This document shows positions 1 to 6,674 of a stretch of 64,000 bases of DNA, in pieces; within the stretch, counting starts at the first letter, position 1, and each line of letters opens with the position of its first letter. This DNA comes from Pseudomonadota bacterium (lineage in GTDB: Bacteria; Pseudomonadota; Gammaproteobacteria; QQUJ01): assembly GCA_008501635.1 (NCBI GenBank), contig QQUJ01000010.1:62001-126000 (forward strand). The letters are read 5' to 3'. The notes beneath the pieces were generated by a model. The model was given only the letters and a program-made list of their open reading frames with translations. It was not told where the DNA came from and made no database searches. A program made the translations under genes and the position numbers.

Positions 1-1
1 T

Positions 2-529
2 TGTGGTGCGCGCAATCCCTGTGCGGCCAATCCCTGCGCCGCCCGGTTGAGCAGCGCCGCGCTGCGCAACCAGGTGGTGCGCCCCCAGGGAACCAAACTC
101 TACACCAAGGGCAGCAGCAAGGATCTGGTCAAGGCGGGTGAGAAGCTGTGGAACGACAGCTCGCTCAGCACCAACGGTCTCTCCTGCAGCACCTGTCACA
201 GCAACTACGGCAGCTTCGGTGCCACCTTCAACCACCCCTTCCCGCACAAGGTCAACATGGCCGACGCCTCGGGGATCAGCAAAATCGATCTCGATGAGAT
301 GGTGCAGTTGTGCCTGGTGGTACCCATGAAAGGCACGCCGCTGGCGTGGAACTCCAGGGAGTTGGGCGCCCTGACCGCTTACACCGCCGAGGTGCAGAAG
401 GGCTTCCGTAAGGTTGCGATGAACCCCTGTGCCGCCAAGAACCCCTGTGCGGGCAACCCGTGCGCCGCAAAAAATCCATGTGCCGCCAGGAACCCTTGTG
501 CGGCGAAAAACCCCTGTCGTGCTTATTGA
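2..529 (+). CDS. Cytochrome c-like protein flanked by NPC cysteine repeats (5' end outside window)
   Basis: The frame is open from base 2, so the start lies upstream of the window. The visible N-terminal part reads CGARNPCAANPCAAR. A single-heme cytochrome c-like domain follows, with a CSTCH heme-binding motif (about bases 184-198) and a downstream VVPMKGTPL segment whose Met could be the distal ligand. The C-terminal tail after about base 418 carries six NPC units in short steps (NPCAAK, NPCAG, NPCAAK, NPCAAR, NPCAAK, NPCRAY). Heme attachment implies a periplasmic location, although the signal peptide cannot be seen. The next gene is built from the same repeats and follows after 61 bases, so the two are probably functional partners. 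Being a heme protein is well supported; the role of the repeats is unknown. A metal- or thiol-binding tail is inference. Confidence 0.82.
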   Translation, partial: CGARNPCAANPCAARLSSAALRNQVVRPQGTKLYTKGSSKDLVKAGEKLWNDSSLSTNGLSCSTCHSNYGSFGATFNHPFPHKVNMADASGISKIDLDEMVQLCLVVPMKGTPLAWNSRELGALTAYTAEVQKGFRKVAMNPCAAKNPCAGNPCAAKNPCAARNPCAAKNPCRAY

Positions 530-590
530 TCAGGGACCAGGCCGGACCGGCACTTCGGTGCCGACCCTTGTTAAATCAGGAGGAACCACC

Positions 591-875
591 ATGAAAAACC
601 CCCGTGCCCGTAAACTGCTGATCGCCGGCGCCGCCGCCCTCGCCATGGGCGCCGCATTGCCGATGGCCGCGCAGGCCAATCCCTGTGCCGGGAAGAGCCC
701 CTGTGGCGCACAGGCGATGACCCACACCTGCGGCGCCAAGAATCCGTGTGCCGCCGCCAATCCTTGCGTGGCCAATCCGTGTGCAGCGAAGAAAGTGATG
801 CACACCTGCGGTGCCAAGAACCCGTGTGGGGCGGCCAATCCGTGTGCCGCCGCGAATCCCTGCAAGGCGCAGTAA
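591..875 (+). CDS. Small secreted Cys-rich NPC-repeat protein
   Basis: The ATG is preceded by a strong AGGAGG at about 580-585, which fixes the start and gives 94 residues. Residues 1-28 form a Sec signal peptide (basic MKNPRARK, then an Ala-rich hydrophobic core, cleavage likely after AQA). The mature part of about 66 residues holds ten cysteines and almost no other complexity. It has an NPC-SPC lead and then two copies of a block HTCGAKNPC followed by two further NPC units. There is no aromatic core typical of an enzyme. I do not recognise a named family. The shared repeat with the preceding cytochrome suggests a periplasmic thiol, metal or heme partner. Signal-bearing Cys-repeat peptides also recall copper-buffering RiPP precursors, but no modifying enzyme of that type is visible here. 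Confidence 0.85.
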   Translation: MKNPRARKLLIAGAAALAMGAALPMAAQANPCAGKSPCGAQAMTHTCGAKNPCAAANPCVANPCAAKKVMHTCGAKNPCGAANPCAAANPCKAQ

Positions 876-881
876 CTTGAG

Positions 882-1247
882 ATGATCCCGGGGCGCGCCA
901 GTGTTCGCCTGCGGGGGCCAGGAGGGCCGATAGCCCTTCTGGCACTGCTGGGTGCGGGTGCCGCTTTCGGCCAAGCGCTACCAGAGCTTATTACCATTCC
1001 CGCGGGCCCCTTCGACACCGTTCCGGTCGGCCGTTACCCGCGGGGCGCCAGTCCCTTCGGGCTGTCGGGTGTGGCAGGACAGGTCTACGAATGGACCGCC
1101 ATGCCGGCGGGCCCGGGGCGGGCGCTGGTCAAGGGCGGTTCGTGGGACGATCGCGGCTGCGGGGTGTGCCGCCCGGCAGCCGGACACGGCCGGCCGGTCG
1201 CCTTGAAGCACGTCCTGATCGGCTTTCGCCTGGTGCGCGAGGAGTGA
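882..1247 (+). CDS. Miniature FGE/SUMF1-like secreted protein
   Basis: The protein has 121 residues, with a hydrophobic leader (ALLALLGAGAAFGQ) consistent with export. The body matches the two ends of a formylglycine-generating-enzyme (sulfatase-modifying-factor) fold joined directly: an ITIPAGPF start motif, then FGLSGVAGQVYEWT, LVKGGSWDD and a closing LIGFRLV. Full-length family members are usually well over 200 residues, so much of the central domain is absent. A Cys pair, GCGVC, sits just after GGSW, close to where true FGE enzymes carry their copper-binding cysteines. The gene starts 6 bases after the NPC-repeat gene and is followed closely by the next CDS, so it is almost surely in the same operon. 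Catalysis is doubtful given the compact size; a binding or structural role is equally possible. Confidence 0.75.
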   Translation: MIPGRASVRLRGPGGPIALLALLGAGAAFGQALPELITIPAGPFDTVPVGRYPRGASPFGLSGVAGQVYEWTAMPAGPGRALVKGGSWDDRGCGVCRPAAGHGRPVALKHVLIGFRLVREE

Positions 1248-1252
1248 GTGAG

Positions 1253-2047
1253 ATGCCGTCGGTCGACTATCGGGAACCTGGTTGGAACACGCTCTCCACC
1301 GAGCGCCTGCAACGCATGGCGCACGCCGCGGAGGAGATCGAGGAGTGTTACCGGGTATTGAAGCGAGGTGGCATCAACATCGTCGGCGAGATCCTCAAGG
1401 GTGCGGGCACCTTCTACGAGATGGAGCACTACCCGGCCGACGACGTCTACGACAACGCGACGCATGCTCAGTACTACTACCATGCGCACCGCCACGAGGC
1501 TGGCGAGCACGGCCACTTCCACACCTTCGTGCGCGCCAAAGGGCTGCCCGAGGGGATGCAACCGGCGTCCGATGCCGGCGACGGGGAGCGCCCGTTGGGT
1601 GACGCGGCGATCGCCCATCTGATCGCCATCGCCATGGATGACTACGGCTATCCCTTGCAGCTGTTCGCGGTCAATCGCTGGGTCACGGGCGAGACCTGGT
1701 ACAGCGCTGCGGATGCCATTGCCCTGTTGGATCGTTTCGTTATCGATCACGCGTTCCCCTCGTGGCCGGTCAATCGCTGGATCGGTGCCATGATCCAGCT
1801 CTTCCACCCGCAGATCGCGGCCTTGCTCGAACAACGTGACCGCGTCGTCGCCGATTGGCGGGAGCGCCACCCGGAGCGCGATGTCTACGAAGACCGCGAT
1901 CTGGAGGTGACCGGCAGTTTGCCGATCGACGTACCCCGGCAAATGCGTCGCATACGCGAATCGCTGGCGGTGCGCCATCCATCGGTGCAGGCGCCAAATC
2001 CCAATACGCTCGTGCACAGCAAGGAGGTCGGAGATGAAATCCATTGA
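1253..2047 (+). CDS. Conserved protein of unknown function with His-rich segment (DUF6969-like)
   Basis: I chose the ATG at 1253, 5 bases after the previous stop and behind GAGGAGTGAG, which gives 264 residues. A longer open frame upstream overlaps the FGE-like gene and is not needed. No signal peptide is evident, so the protein is probably cytoplasmic. Residues 71-90 hold seven histidines (H71, 77, 79, 81, 86, 88, 90) in a YYYHAHRHEAGEHGHFHTF context, which looks like a metal site or metal-sensitive loop. The rest is a mainly helical Trp/Arg-rich protein without a recognisable catalytic motif. I associate the sequence loosely with the DUF6969 family, from memory only. It overlaps the next gene by 14 bases, so translation is probably coupled. 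Confidence 0.72.
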   Translation: MPSVDYREPGWNTLSTERLQRMAHAAEEIEECYRVLKRGGINIVGEILKGAGTFYEMEHYPADDVYDNATHAQYYYHAHRHEAGEHGHFHTFVRAKGLPEGMQPASDAGDGERPLGDAAIAHLIAIAMDDYGYPLQLFAVNRWVTGETWYSAADAIALLDRFVIDHAFPSWPVNRWIGAMIQLFHPQIAALLEQRDRVVADWRERHPERDVYEDRDLEVTGSLPIDVPRQMRRIRESLAVRHPSVQAPNPNTLVHSKEVGDEIH

Positions 2048-2510
2048 CTATTCAAGGGCCGTGGTGACCACACTGCTGATCGTCGCCGCGTTGGGGGGTG
2101 GCCAGATTGCTGCGGCTGCCGGAGGGCAGGTGATCGAGTTCACCCAGACCGGGTGTCAGTTCATTGAGAGCGAGGGCGGGAAGGAACTCGGCTACCGCAC
2201 CACCCGCGCCGCGGATTGCGAGGCCATCAACGAGCGCACCGCCGAGCAGCGCCTGCAGCAGGCGCAGCCGTTGCGCCTGAAACCGGGCAAGTACACCTTC
2301 CGTGTCGCCAATCGCGACGTGCCCTATCAGTTGGGATTCTGGTTGCGCGCCGCGAGCCTCATCGACCGGGTGCGTCTGCCCAGTGTTTCGGGCGGCGGGC
2401 TGGTCACCGGCAAGAGCCGGGACTACGAGATCGAACTCAAACCGGGCGAGTACGTCTACTCCTGCCCGCTCAACCCGACGCCGGACTACCGGTTGATCGT
2501 CGAGGGCTGA
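2034..2510 (+). CDS. Periplasmic cupredoxin-like protein
   Basis: The protein has 158 residues. A clear Sec signal peptide (about residues 1-29, MKSIDYSRAVVTTLLIVAAL... ending AAAA) is followed by a beta-rich domain. The segment PLRLKPGKYTFRVANRDVPY resembles the N-terminal strands of cupredoxins, and the closing ELKPGEYVYSCPLNPTPDY resembles the loop where blue-copper proteins keep their Cys and His ligands. Only the Cys is present there, with no downstream His/Met pair, so type 1 copper binding is not assured. Two further Cys occur near residues 43 and 62. A GGAG Shine-Dalgarno-like stretch precedes the ATG, which lies inside the end of the previous CDS. It is most likely an envelope electron-transfer or metal-binding partner of the neighbouring cytochrome. 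Confidence 0.72.
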   Translation: MKSIDYSRAVVTTLLIVAALGGGQIAAAAGGQVIEFTQTGCQFIESEGGKELGYRTTRAADCEAINERTAEQRLQQAQPLRLKPGKYTFRVANRDVPYQLGFWLRAASLIDRVRLPSVSGGGLVTGKSRDYEIELKPGEYVYSCPLNPTPDYRLIVEG

Positions 2511-2514
2511 AGCG

Positions 2515-2967
2515 ATGCACACCGGATTGTGGGTCGGACTGCTGCTGGCGATGACAGGCGGCGTCCTGGCGGCATCCCCGAGCATGGAGACCCTGACATC
2601 GCGTCATGATTTCGCGACGCTGGAGCAGCGCCTGGTCACGGCGATCGCCGATCAGGGTATGGGCCTGGTCGCCCAGGCCAGCGCCAGCCGGGGGGCTGCC
2701 TCACGCGGCGTGACCATCCCCGGCAACGCGGTGTTGATGGTCTTTCGCAACGATTACGCGCTGCGCATGCTGGCGGCCAGCGTATCCGCGGGCTTCGAAG
2801 CCCCGTTGCGCTTTTACCTGACCGAGAATCCTGACGGCACGGCCACACTGCGCTACCGACGCCCGAGCGCGGTGTTCGCCCCATATGCACATTCCGACCT
2901 CGACGCCATGGCCGCAGAACTCGATCCCATCTTTGCGCGTATCGCCCGCTATGCCGTTGGCGAGTGA
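2515..2967 (+). CDS. Secreted DUF302-family protein
   Basis: The protein has 150 residues with a signal peptide at about 1-20 (GLWVGLLLAMTGGVLAA). The mature domain has the DUF302 pattern: an N-terminal strand around SRHDFATLEQRLVTAIADQGMG, a central hydrophobic VLMVFRNDYALRMLAA, and an acidic and Arg-containing half, FYLTENPDGTATLRYRRPS. DUF302 proteins are small alpha/beta proteins of unresolved function that often sit beside sulfur-oxidation or heavy-metal genes. It begins 4 bases after the cupredoxin-like gene and overlaps the transporter gene that follows by 17 bases. No catalytic residue can be named, and the function is unknown. Confidence 0.78.
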   Translation: MHTGLWVGLLLAMTGGVLAASPSMETLTSRHDFATLEQRLVTAIADQGMGLVAQASASRGAASRGVTIPGNAVLMVFRNDYALRMLAASVSAGFEAPLRFYLTENPDGTATLRYRRPSAVFAPYAHSDLDAMAAELDPIFARIARYAVGE

Positions 2968-4147
2968 TGCCGGATCGCTGGCTCGGACTCCCGGTGCGGC
3001 GCCCCGCACCCAGTGGTGGGGATTGGGCATCGCCGCCCTTGCCGCGCACGGTCTGTTCGCCCAGGCCATCTCCGGCGGCGGACGCCTGGCGCTGCTGTTG
3101 ACGATTGGCCTGCTGCTCGGATTCACGCTCTATCACGCCGCCTTTGGTTTTACCGGCGCCTACCACCGCCTGTTTACCCAGCGCGACACGCGCGGCGTCG
3201 AGGCGCAACTGGTGATGGTGGCCGCGGCATCGTTGCTGTTCGCACCCCTGCTGGCACAGGGCGAACTGTTCGGCCAGGCGCTCGGCGGCGCGGTGGCGCC
3301 CGTCGGGTGGCAGGTGGCTGTCGGTGCCTTGCTCTTTGGTGTCGGGATGCAACTGGGCGGCGGCTGTGGTTCGGGAACCCTGTTTGCTGTCGGTGGCGGA
3401 GGCGCGCGGCAGATCGTCACCCTGGCGGCGTTTATCGCCGGGTCGTTCTGGGCGAGTCTGCACATGGGCTGGTGGCAGCAGTTGCCGGGCTGGGGTGTCA
3501 TCGCGCTGGGCCAGGCCTGGGGATGGCCGCGGGCGGTTGCGTTTCAACTGAGTGTACTCGGGGTGTGCTGGTGGCTGTTGCGGCGTTGGAGGCGAGTCCC
3601 CCCGGGTGCTGATGCACCGCCGAGTTCCAGGCATCGCTGGCTCCGCGGCCCCTGGCCGCTGCTGGCGGGTGCACTGGTCCTGGCAGCGCTTAATGCGGTC
3701 ACCCTGGTGGTGGCCGGTCATCCCTGGACCATCACCTGGGCATTCAGTCTGTGGGGCGCGAAACTGGCGGCCCTCGCCGGCTGGGATCCCAGCGCCAGCG
3801 TCTTCTGGAGCGGCGGGTTCCCCGCCTACGCTCTGGGGCGCGGCGTGCTGGAGGATGTTACCTCGGTGATGGATCTGGGGATCATGGTCGGCGCACTGGC
3901 CGCGGCGGCGCTCGCCGGCCGCTTCGCCCGGGGACAGACGGTGACACCGGCGCGGGTATGGGCAGCGGCGCTGCTCGGTGGATTGCTGATGGGTTACGGC
4001 GCACGCATCGCGTTTGGCTGCAATATCGGTGCGTTCTTCTCCGGGGTGGCGTCCACCAGTCTGCACGGCTGGCTGTGGATCGCCGCCGCGCTGGTGGGGA
4101 ACTGGTTGGGAGTCAGGCTCAGACCGGGGTTCGGTTTAGGCCGCTGA
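2951..4147 (+). CDS. YeeE/YedE (TsuA-like) thiosulfate or sulfur-compound permease
   Basis: I chose the ATG at 2951, inside the end of the DUF302 gene; this removes a non-conserved upstream extension and gives 398 residues. The protein is strongly hydrophobic with about ten membrane segments in two related halves. Each half carries the family's cysteine signature: LGGGCGSGTLFAVGGGG in the first and RIAFGCNIGAFFSGVAS in the second. In TsuA these cysteines line the thiosulfate path. The protein sits in the inner membrane and probably imports thiosulfate or a related sulfane compound. It is the last gene of the plus-strand cassette and ends 5 bases before a convergent gene. Family assignment is secure; the exact substrate is inferred. 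Confidence 0.88.
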   Translation: MPLASDAGSLARTPGAAPRTQWWGLGIAALAAHGLFAQAISGGGRLALLLTIGLLLGFTLYHAAFGFTGAYHRLFTQRDTRGVEAQLVMVAAASLLFAPLLAQGELFGQALGGAVAPVGWQVAVGALLFGVGMQLGGGCGSGTLFAVGGGGARQIVTLAAFIAGSFWASLHMGWWQQLPGWGVIALGQAWGWPRAVAFQLSVLGVCWWLLRRWRRVPPGADAPPSSRHRWLRGPWPLLAGALVLAALNAVTLVVAGHPWTITWAFSLWGAKLAALAGWDPSASVFWSGGFPAYALGRGVLEDVTSVMDLGIMVGALAAAALAGRFARGQTVTPARVWAAALLGGLLMGYGARIAFGCNIGAFFSGVASTSLHGWLWIAAALVGNWLGVRLRPGFGLGR

Positions 4148-4152
4148 GCGGG

Positions 4153-4989
4153 TCAAACCTGCTCCAGCACCGCCATCTGGGGCAGCCATTTGCTGCCGTC
4201 CTGGCGCCAGTAGAAGCGCCGGATCTTGTCGCGCTCCTGGGTTTGGACGCACTTGGTCTCGATATGGGCGCAGCCCTGGCACTGGAAGCCGGTGATGCGC
4301 GTGTTGTTGCCGTAGCGGTGTTTGGCGCAGTAGCAACGCAGATCGGCGACCTTGAACAGGTAGCGTTGCAGGCGCGAGACCATGGTCTCGATGACGTCGG
4401 CGCGGTTGTAGCTCTCGCCATGGATTGTATCTATGCGCCCGTTCTCCAGATCGATGTCGGCCATCAGCTCCTCGACGCCCTCTTCATTGGAAACGGCAAC
4501 CCCGCACGATGCGGTCAGTGTGATCGGCGGGTCGAAGGGTGTCTGGCGAATGGCGCGCAGCACCTTTTTGCCCACTACCTCGGCGCGCGCGGCGTCGGTG
4601 TTGGGCAGGATGATGCAGAATTCGTCGCCGCCCCAGCGGATCGGGACGTCGTACTCGCGCAGCACCGAGCCTATCTGTTTGGAGACACGCGCCAGGAGGG
4701 CATCGCCGCGATCGTGCCCGAGGCGGTCGTTGACCTGTTTGAATTCGTCGAGATCCAGCACCAGCAGTGCGGTGGGTGTGCCTTCGCGCAGCCCGCGCCC
4801 CAGTTCCACATGAAAGCTGGCAGCGCCGGCGCGACGATTGATCATGCCGGATAGTTCGTCGCGGGTGGAGTTGCGCAGCGCCATTTCCAGCGATTGATCG
4901 AGGCGCCGCGCCAGGCGTCGCGCCTCGTCACGCTCGCGCGTCAGGCGGACCACCTCCATGCTCAGGCGCTGTAGTTCGATATCCGACAT
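4153..4989 (-). CDS. GGDEF-domain diguanylate cyclase with C-terminal cysteine cluster
   Basis: The protein has 278 residues. Residues 1-40 form a charged helix, probably a dimerising coiled coil. The GGDEF domain spans about 43-175, with TRDELSGMINRRA, DLDEFKQVNDRLGHD, the active motif RWGGDEF (GGDEF at 120-124) and an inhibitory-site RxxD at 111-114, five residues upstream. It should make cyclic di-GMP. The usual end of the domain (an AD-ALY-AK-GRN pattern) is missing and replaced by unrelated sequence. Residues 219-247 hold five cysteines (C219, C221, C237, C240, C247) with a CQGC pair, which may bind zinc or an Fe-S centre. There is no membrane segment or receiver domain, so the Cys tail is the likely input module. 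Confidence 0.88.
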   Translation of the reverse strand: MSDIELQRLSMEVVRLTRERDEARRLARRLDQSLEMALRNSTRDELSGMINRRAGAASFHVELGRGLREGTPTALLVLDLDEFKQVNDRLGHDRGDALLARVSKQIGSVLREYDVPIRWGGDEFCIILPNTDAARAEVVGKKVLRAIRQTPFDPPITLTASCGVAVSNEEGVEELMADIDLENGRIDTIHGESYNRADVIETMVSRLQRYLFKVADLRCYCAKHRYGNNTRITGFQCQGCAHIETKCVQTQERDKIRRFYWRQDGSKWLPQMAVLEQV

Positions 4990-5068
4990 GCGCTCCTCGT
5001 TTTATTATTCTGAGATCAACAAGACTGGTACAGATTATCAGAAACTTCTGTTAACGCCTTCGCGTTTT

Positions 5069-5956
5069 CTACCTTAGTTCCGCTGTCAGCCGCTCGATCA
5101 GGGTCTCAGCCTGTCGCTGGTAGCCGCCGCCAAACAGATTGAGGTGATTGAGAACGTGGTAAAGGTTGTAGAGCTGTTTGCGCACCGAGTAGCCTGAATC
5201 CAACGGCCAGCTCGATTTGTAAGCCGCATAGAAGGTGGGTGGGAAACCGCCGAACAGCTCGGTCATGGCGAGATCGGTCTCGCGGTCACCGAAATAGACC
5301 GCTGGATCGAACAGCACGGGCTCGCCGCCTGCGGTCGTCGCCCAGTTGCCACCCCACAGATCGCCGTGCAGCAGCGACGGTTGGGGGGCGTAGTCTGCAA
5401 ACAGGCCAGGCACCAACTCCTTGAGCCGGTTGCCGCGGTCAATCAGGCGTGCGCCCGACCCGTTTCTGGCCGCCAGCCGCAGTTGATAGCCAAGACGATG
5501 CTCGCGCCAGAAGTCGATCCAGTCGGTGGAGGGCGTGTTGATCTGCGGCGTGCTGCCGATGGTGTTGTCGCGCTGCCAGCCGAAGCAATCACTGCTCGAG
5601 CGGTGCAATGCCGCCAGTTGGTGGCCCAGGCGTTCGGCGCTGCCCCGGCCATTGCCGTCCAGCTGCAGGAATTCCATCGCCAGAAAGGCGTGATCGCCGG
5701 AGGTGCCCGCGCAGATGGGGGCGGGGACACGTACCGTCTGCGTTGCTGCCAACTCCGCCAATCCGGCCAGCTCGGCCTCGAACATGGCGAGCCGCTGCGC
5801 GCGGTTTATCTTGACGAAAAAGCGCCGTTCACCGGCATCGACGGCGTAGGCGCTATTGATGCACCCGCCGCCGATGCTGCGCGGGTTCGCCAGCGTGCAG
5901 GGATGCCCGGTGGCAGCGCCAATCGCTGTGGCGACGTCCTCTACCCAGTCACTCAT
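5069..5956 (-). CDS. Fructosamine/ketosamine-3-kinase family protein
   Basis: The protein has 295 residues, the usual size of bacterial YniA-type kinases. The N-lobe shows SIGGGCINSAY (about 27-37) and FFVKI with the ATP-binding Lys near 49. The catalytic loop is HGDLWGGN (197-204) and the metal-binding part is DPAVYFGDRETDLAM (217-231). Family members phosphorylate sugar adducts on amines, leading to deglycation of proteins; some act on other small molecules. The start codon overlaps the stop of the upstream methyltransferase by 4 bases (ATGA type), so the two genes form an operon. Cytoplasmic. The fold is certain, the natural substrate is not. Confidence 0.9.
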   Translation of the reverse strand: MSDWVEDVATAIGAATGHPCTLANPRSIGGGCINSAYAVDAGERRFFVKINRAQRLAMFEAELAGLAELAATQTVRVPAPICAGTSGDHAFLAMEFLQLDGNGRGSAERLGHQLAALHRSSSDCFGWQRDNTIGSTPQINTPSTDWIDFWREHRLGYQLRLAARNGSGARLIDRGNRLKELVPGLFADYAPQPSLLHGDLWGGNWATTAGGEPVLFDPAVYFGDRETDLAMTELFGGFPPTFYAAYKSSWPLDSGYSVRKQLYNLYHVLNHLNLFGGGYQRQAETLIERLTAELR

Positions 5957-6576
5957 TCAGCATCCGGCTGATACTGGAAGCGGCAAAAGACGAAGTTCTG
6001 TGCCGACTCCCAAGGGGTGCGATGGGCAACATGGCGGCTCTCCTTGAGCGCGTAGTGCTCGCCCAGCAGCGCCGCCAGCGAATGGGGGCTGTAACGCACC
6101 ACGGGCAGCCCGCTGCACTGGTCGGGTCCGTCGAGGGCAAAGGCGCCGATGATGACCTGCCCGCCGGGGGCTACAGCCTCTTTCAATACGCTGCGATAGC
6201 GGGCGCGGTCATCGGCGTCGGTGAGAAAATGCAAAACGGCGCGATCGTGCCAGAGGCGGTAGCGTTGGGGTGGTGCGAAAGCGGTGACATCGGCGTCGAT
6301 CCAGGTGACCCGGTCAGCTTTGGATCCCAGTCGCTCCCCGGCCAGGCGCAGCGCGGCCGCGGATAGATCGAGCACCGTCACCGCCTCCCAGCCCGAAGCG
6401 AGCAGATGATCCACCAGGTTGGAGGCGCCGCCGCCGACATCGATGATCGCCTCAGCGGGACGAATCCCGCTGTGCTCGATCATCGACCACGAGGGTTGCG
6501 GGTGGGTCTGATACCAACTGACCTGCTCGGGCGTGCGTTCGTTGTAGACCTGATCCCAATGCTCTTTGCGCTGCAT
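5953..6576 (-). CDS. Class I SAM-dependent methyltransferase
   Basis: I chose the ATG at 6576 because it has a GGAGGG site 6-11 bases upstream, which gives 207 residues; an in-frame upstream start adds 11 residues without support. The opening MQRKEHWDQVYNERTPEQVSWYQ is typical of a widespread small methyltransferase group. Motif I is IDVGGGASNL (about 45-54), the acidic loop is TVLDLSAAAL, and motif IV is around WHDRAVLHFL. Cytoplasmic and soluble. The substrate is unknown. It is translationally coupled to the fructosamine kinase-like gene and divergent from uvrD. Confidence 0.85.
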   Translation of the reverse strand: MQRKEHWDQVYNERTPEQVSWYQTHPQPSWSMIEHSGIRPAEAIIDVGGGASNLVDHLLASGWEAVTVLDLSAAALRLAGERLGSKADRVTWIDADVTAFAPPQRYRLWHDRAVLHFLTDADDRARYRSVLKEAVAPGGQVIIGAFALDGPDQCSGLPVVRYSPHSLAALLGEHYALKESRHVAHRTPWESAQNFVFCRFQYQPDAE

Positions 6577-6674
6577 GGTGATTTCCCTCCATAAAGTCCC
6601 CAGCGTCATTGTAGGCGTTCTCCCGGGCCGTGTTTATGGCCGGAACGCAGTGGCGCTTCTGTTAGAATTCGCCC

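Noticed and set aside
420-875. Short tandem DNA repeats that could be mistaken for a CRISPR array
   Set aside because: The repeat is in frame with coding sequence and varies at codon level; there are no unique spacers of constant length and no cas genes.
1085-2044. 319-residue minus-strand frame opposite the His-rich gene
   Set aside because: No recognisable domain; the plus-strand gene fits the operon and has a ribosome site.
2636-4066. 476-residue open frame on the minus strand opposite DUF302 and YeeE genes
   Set aside because: Low-complexity Arg/Gln-rich antisense sequence; the plus-strand genes have clear family motifs.
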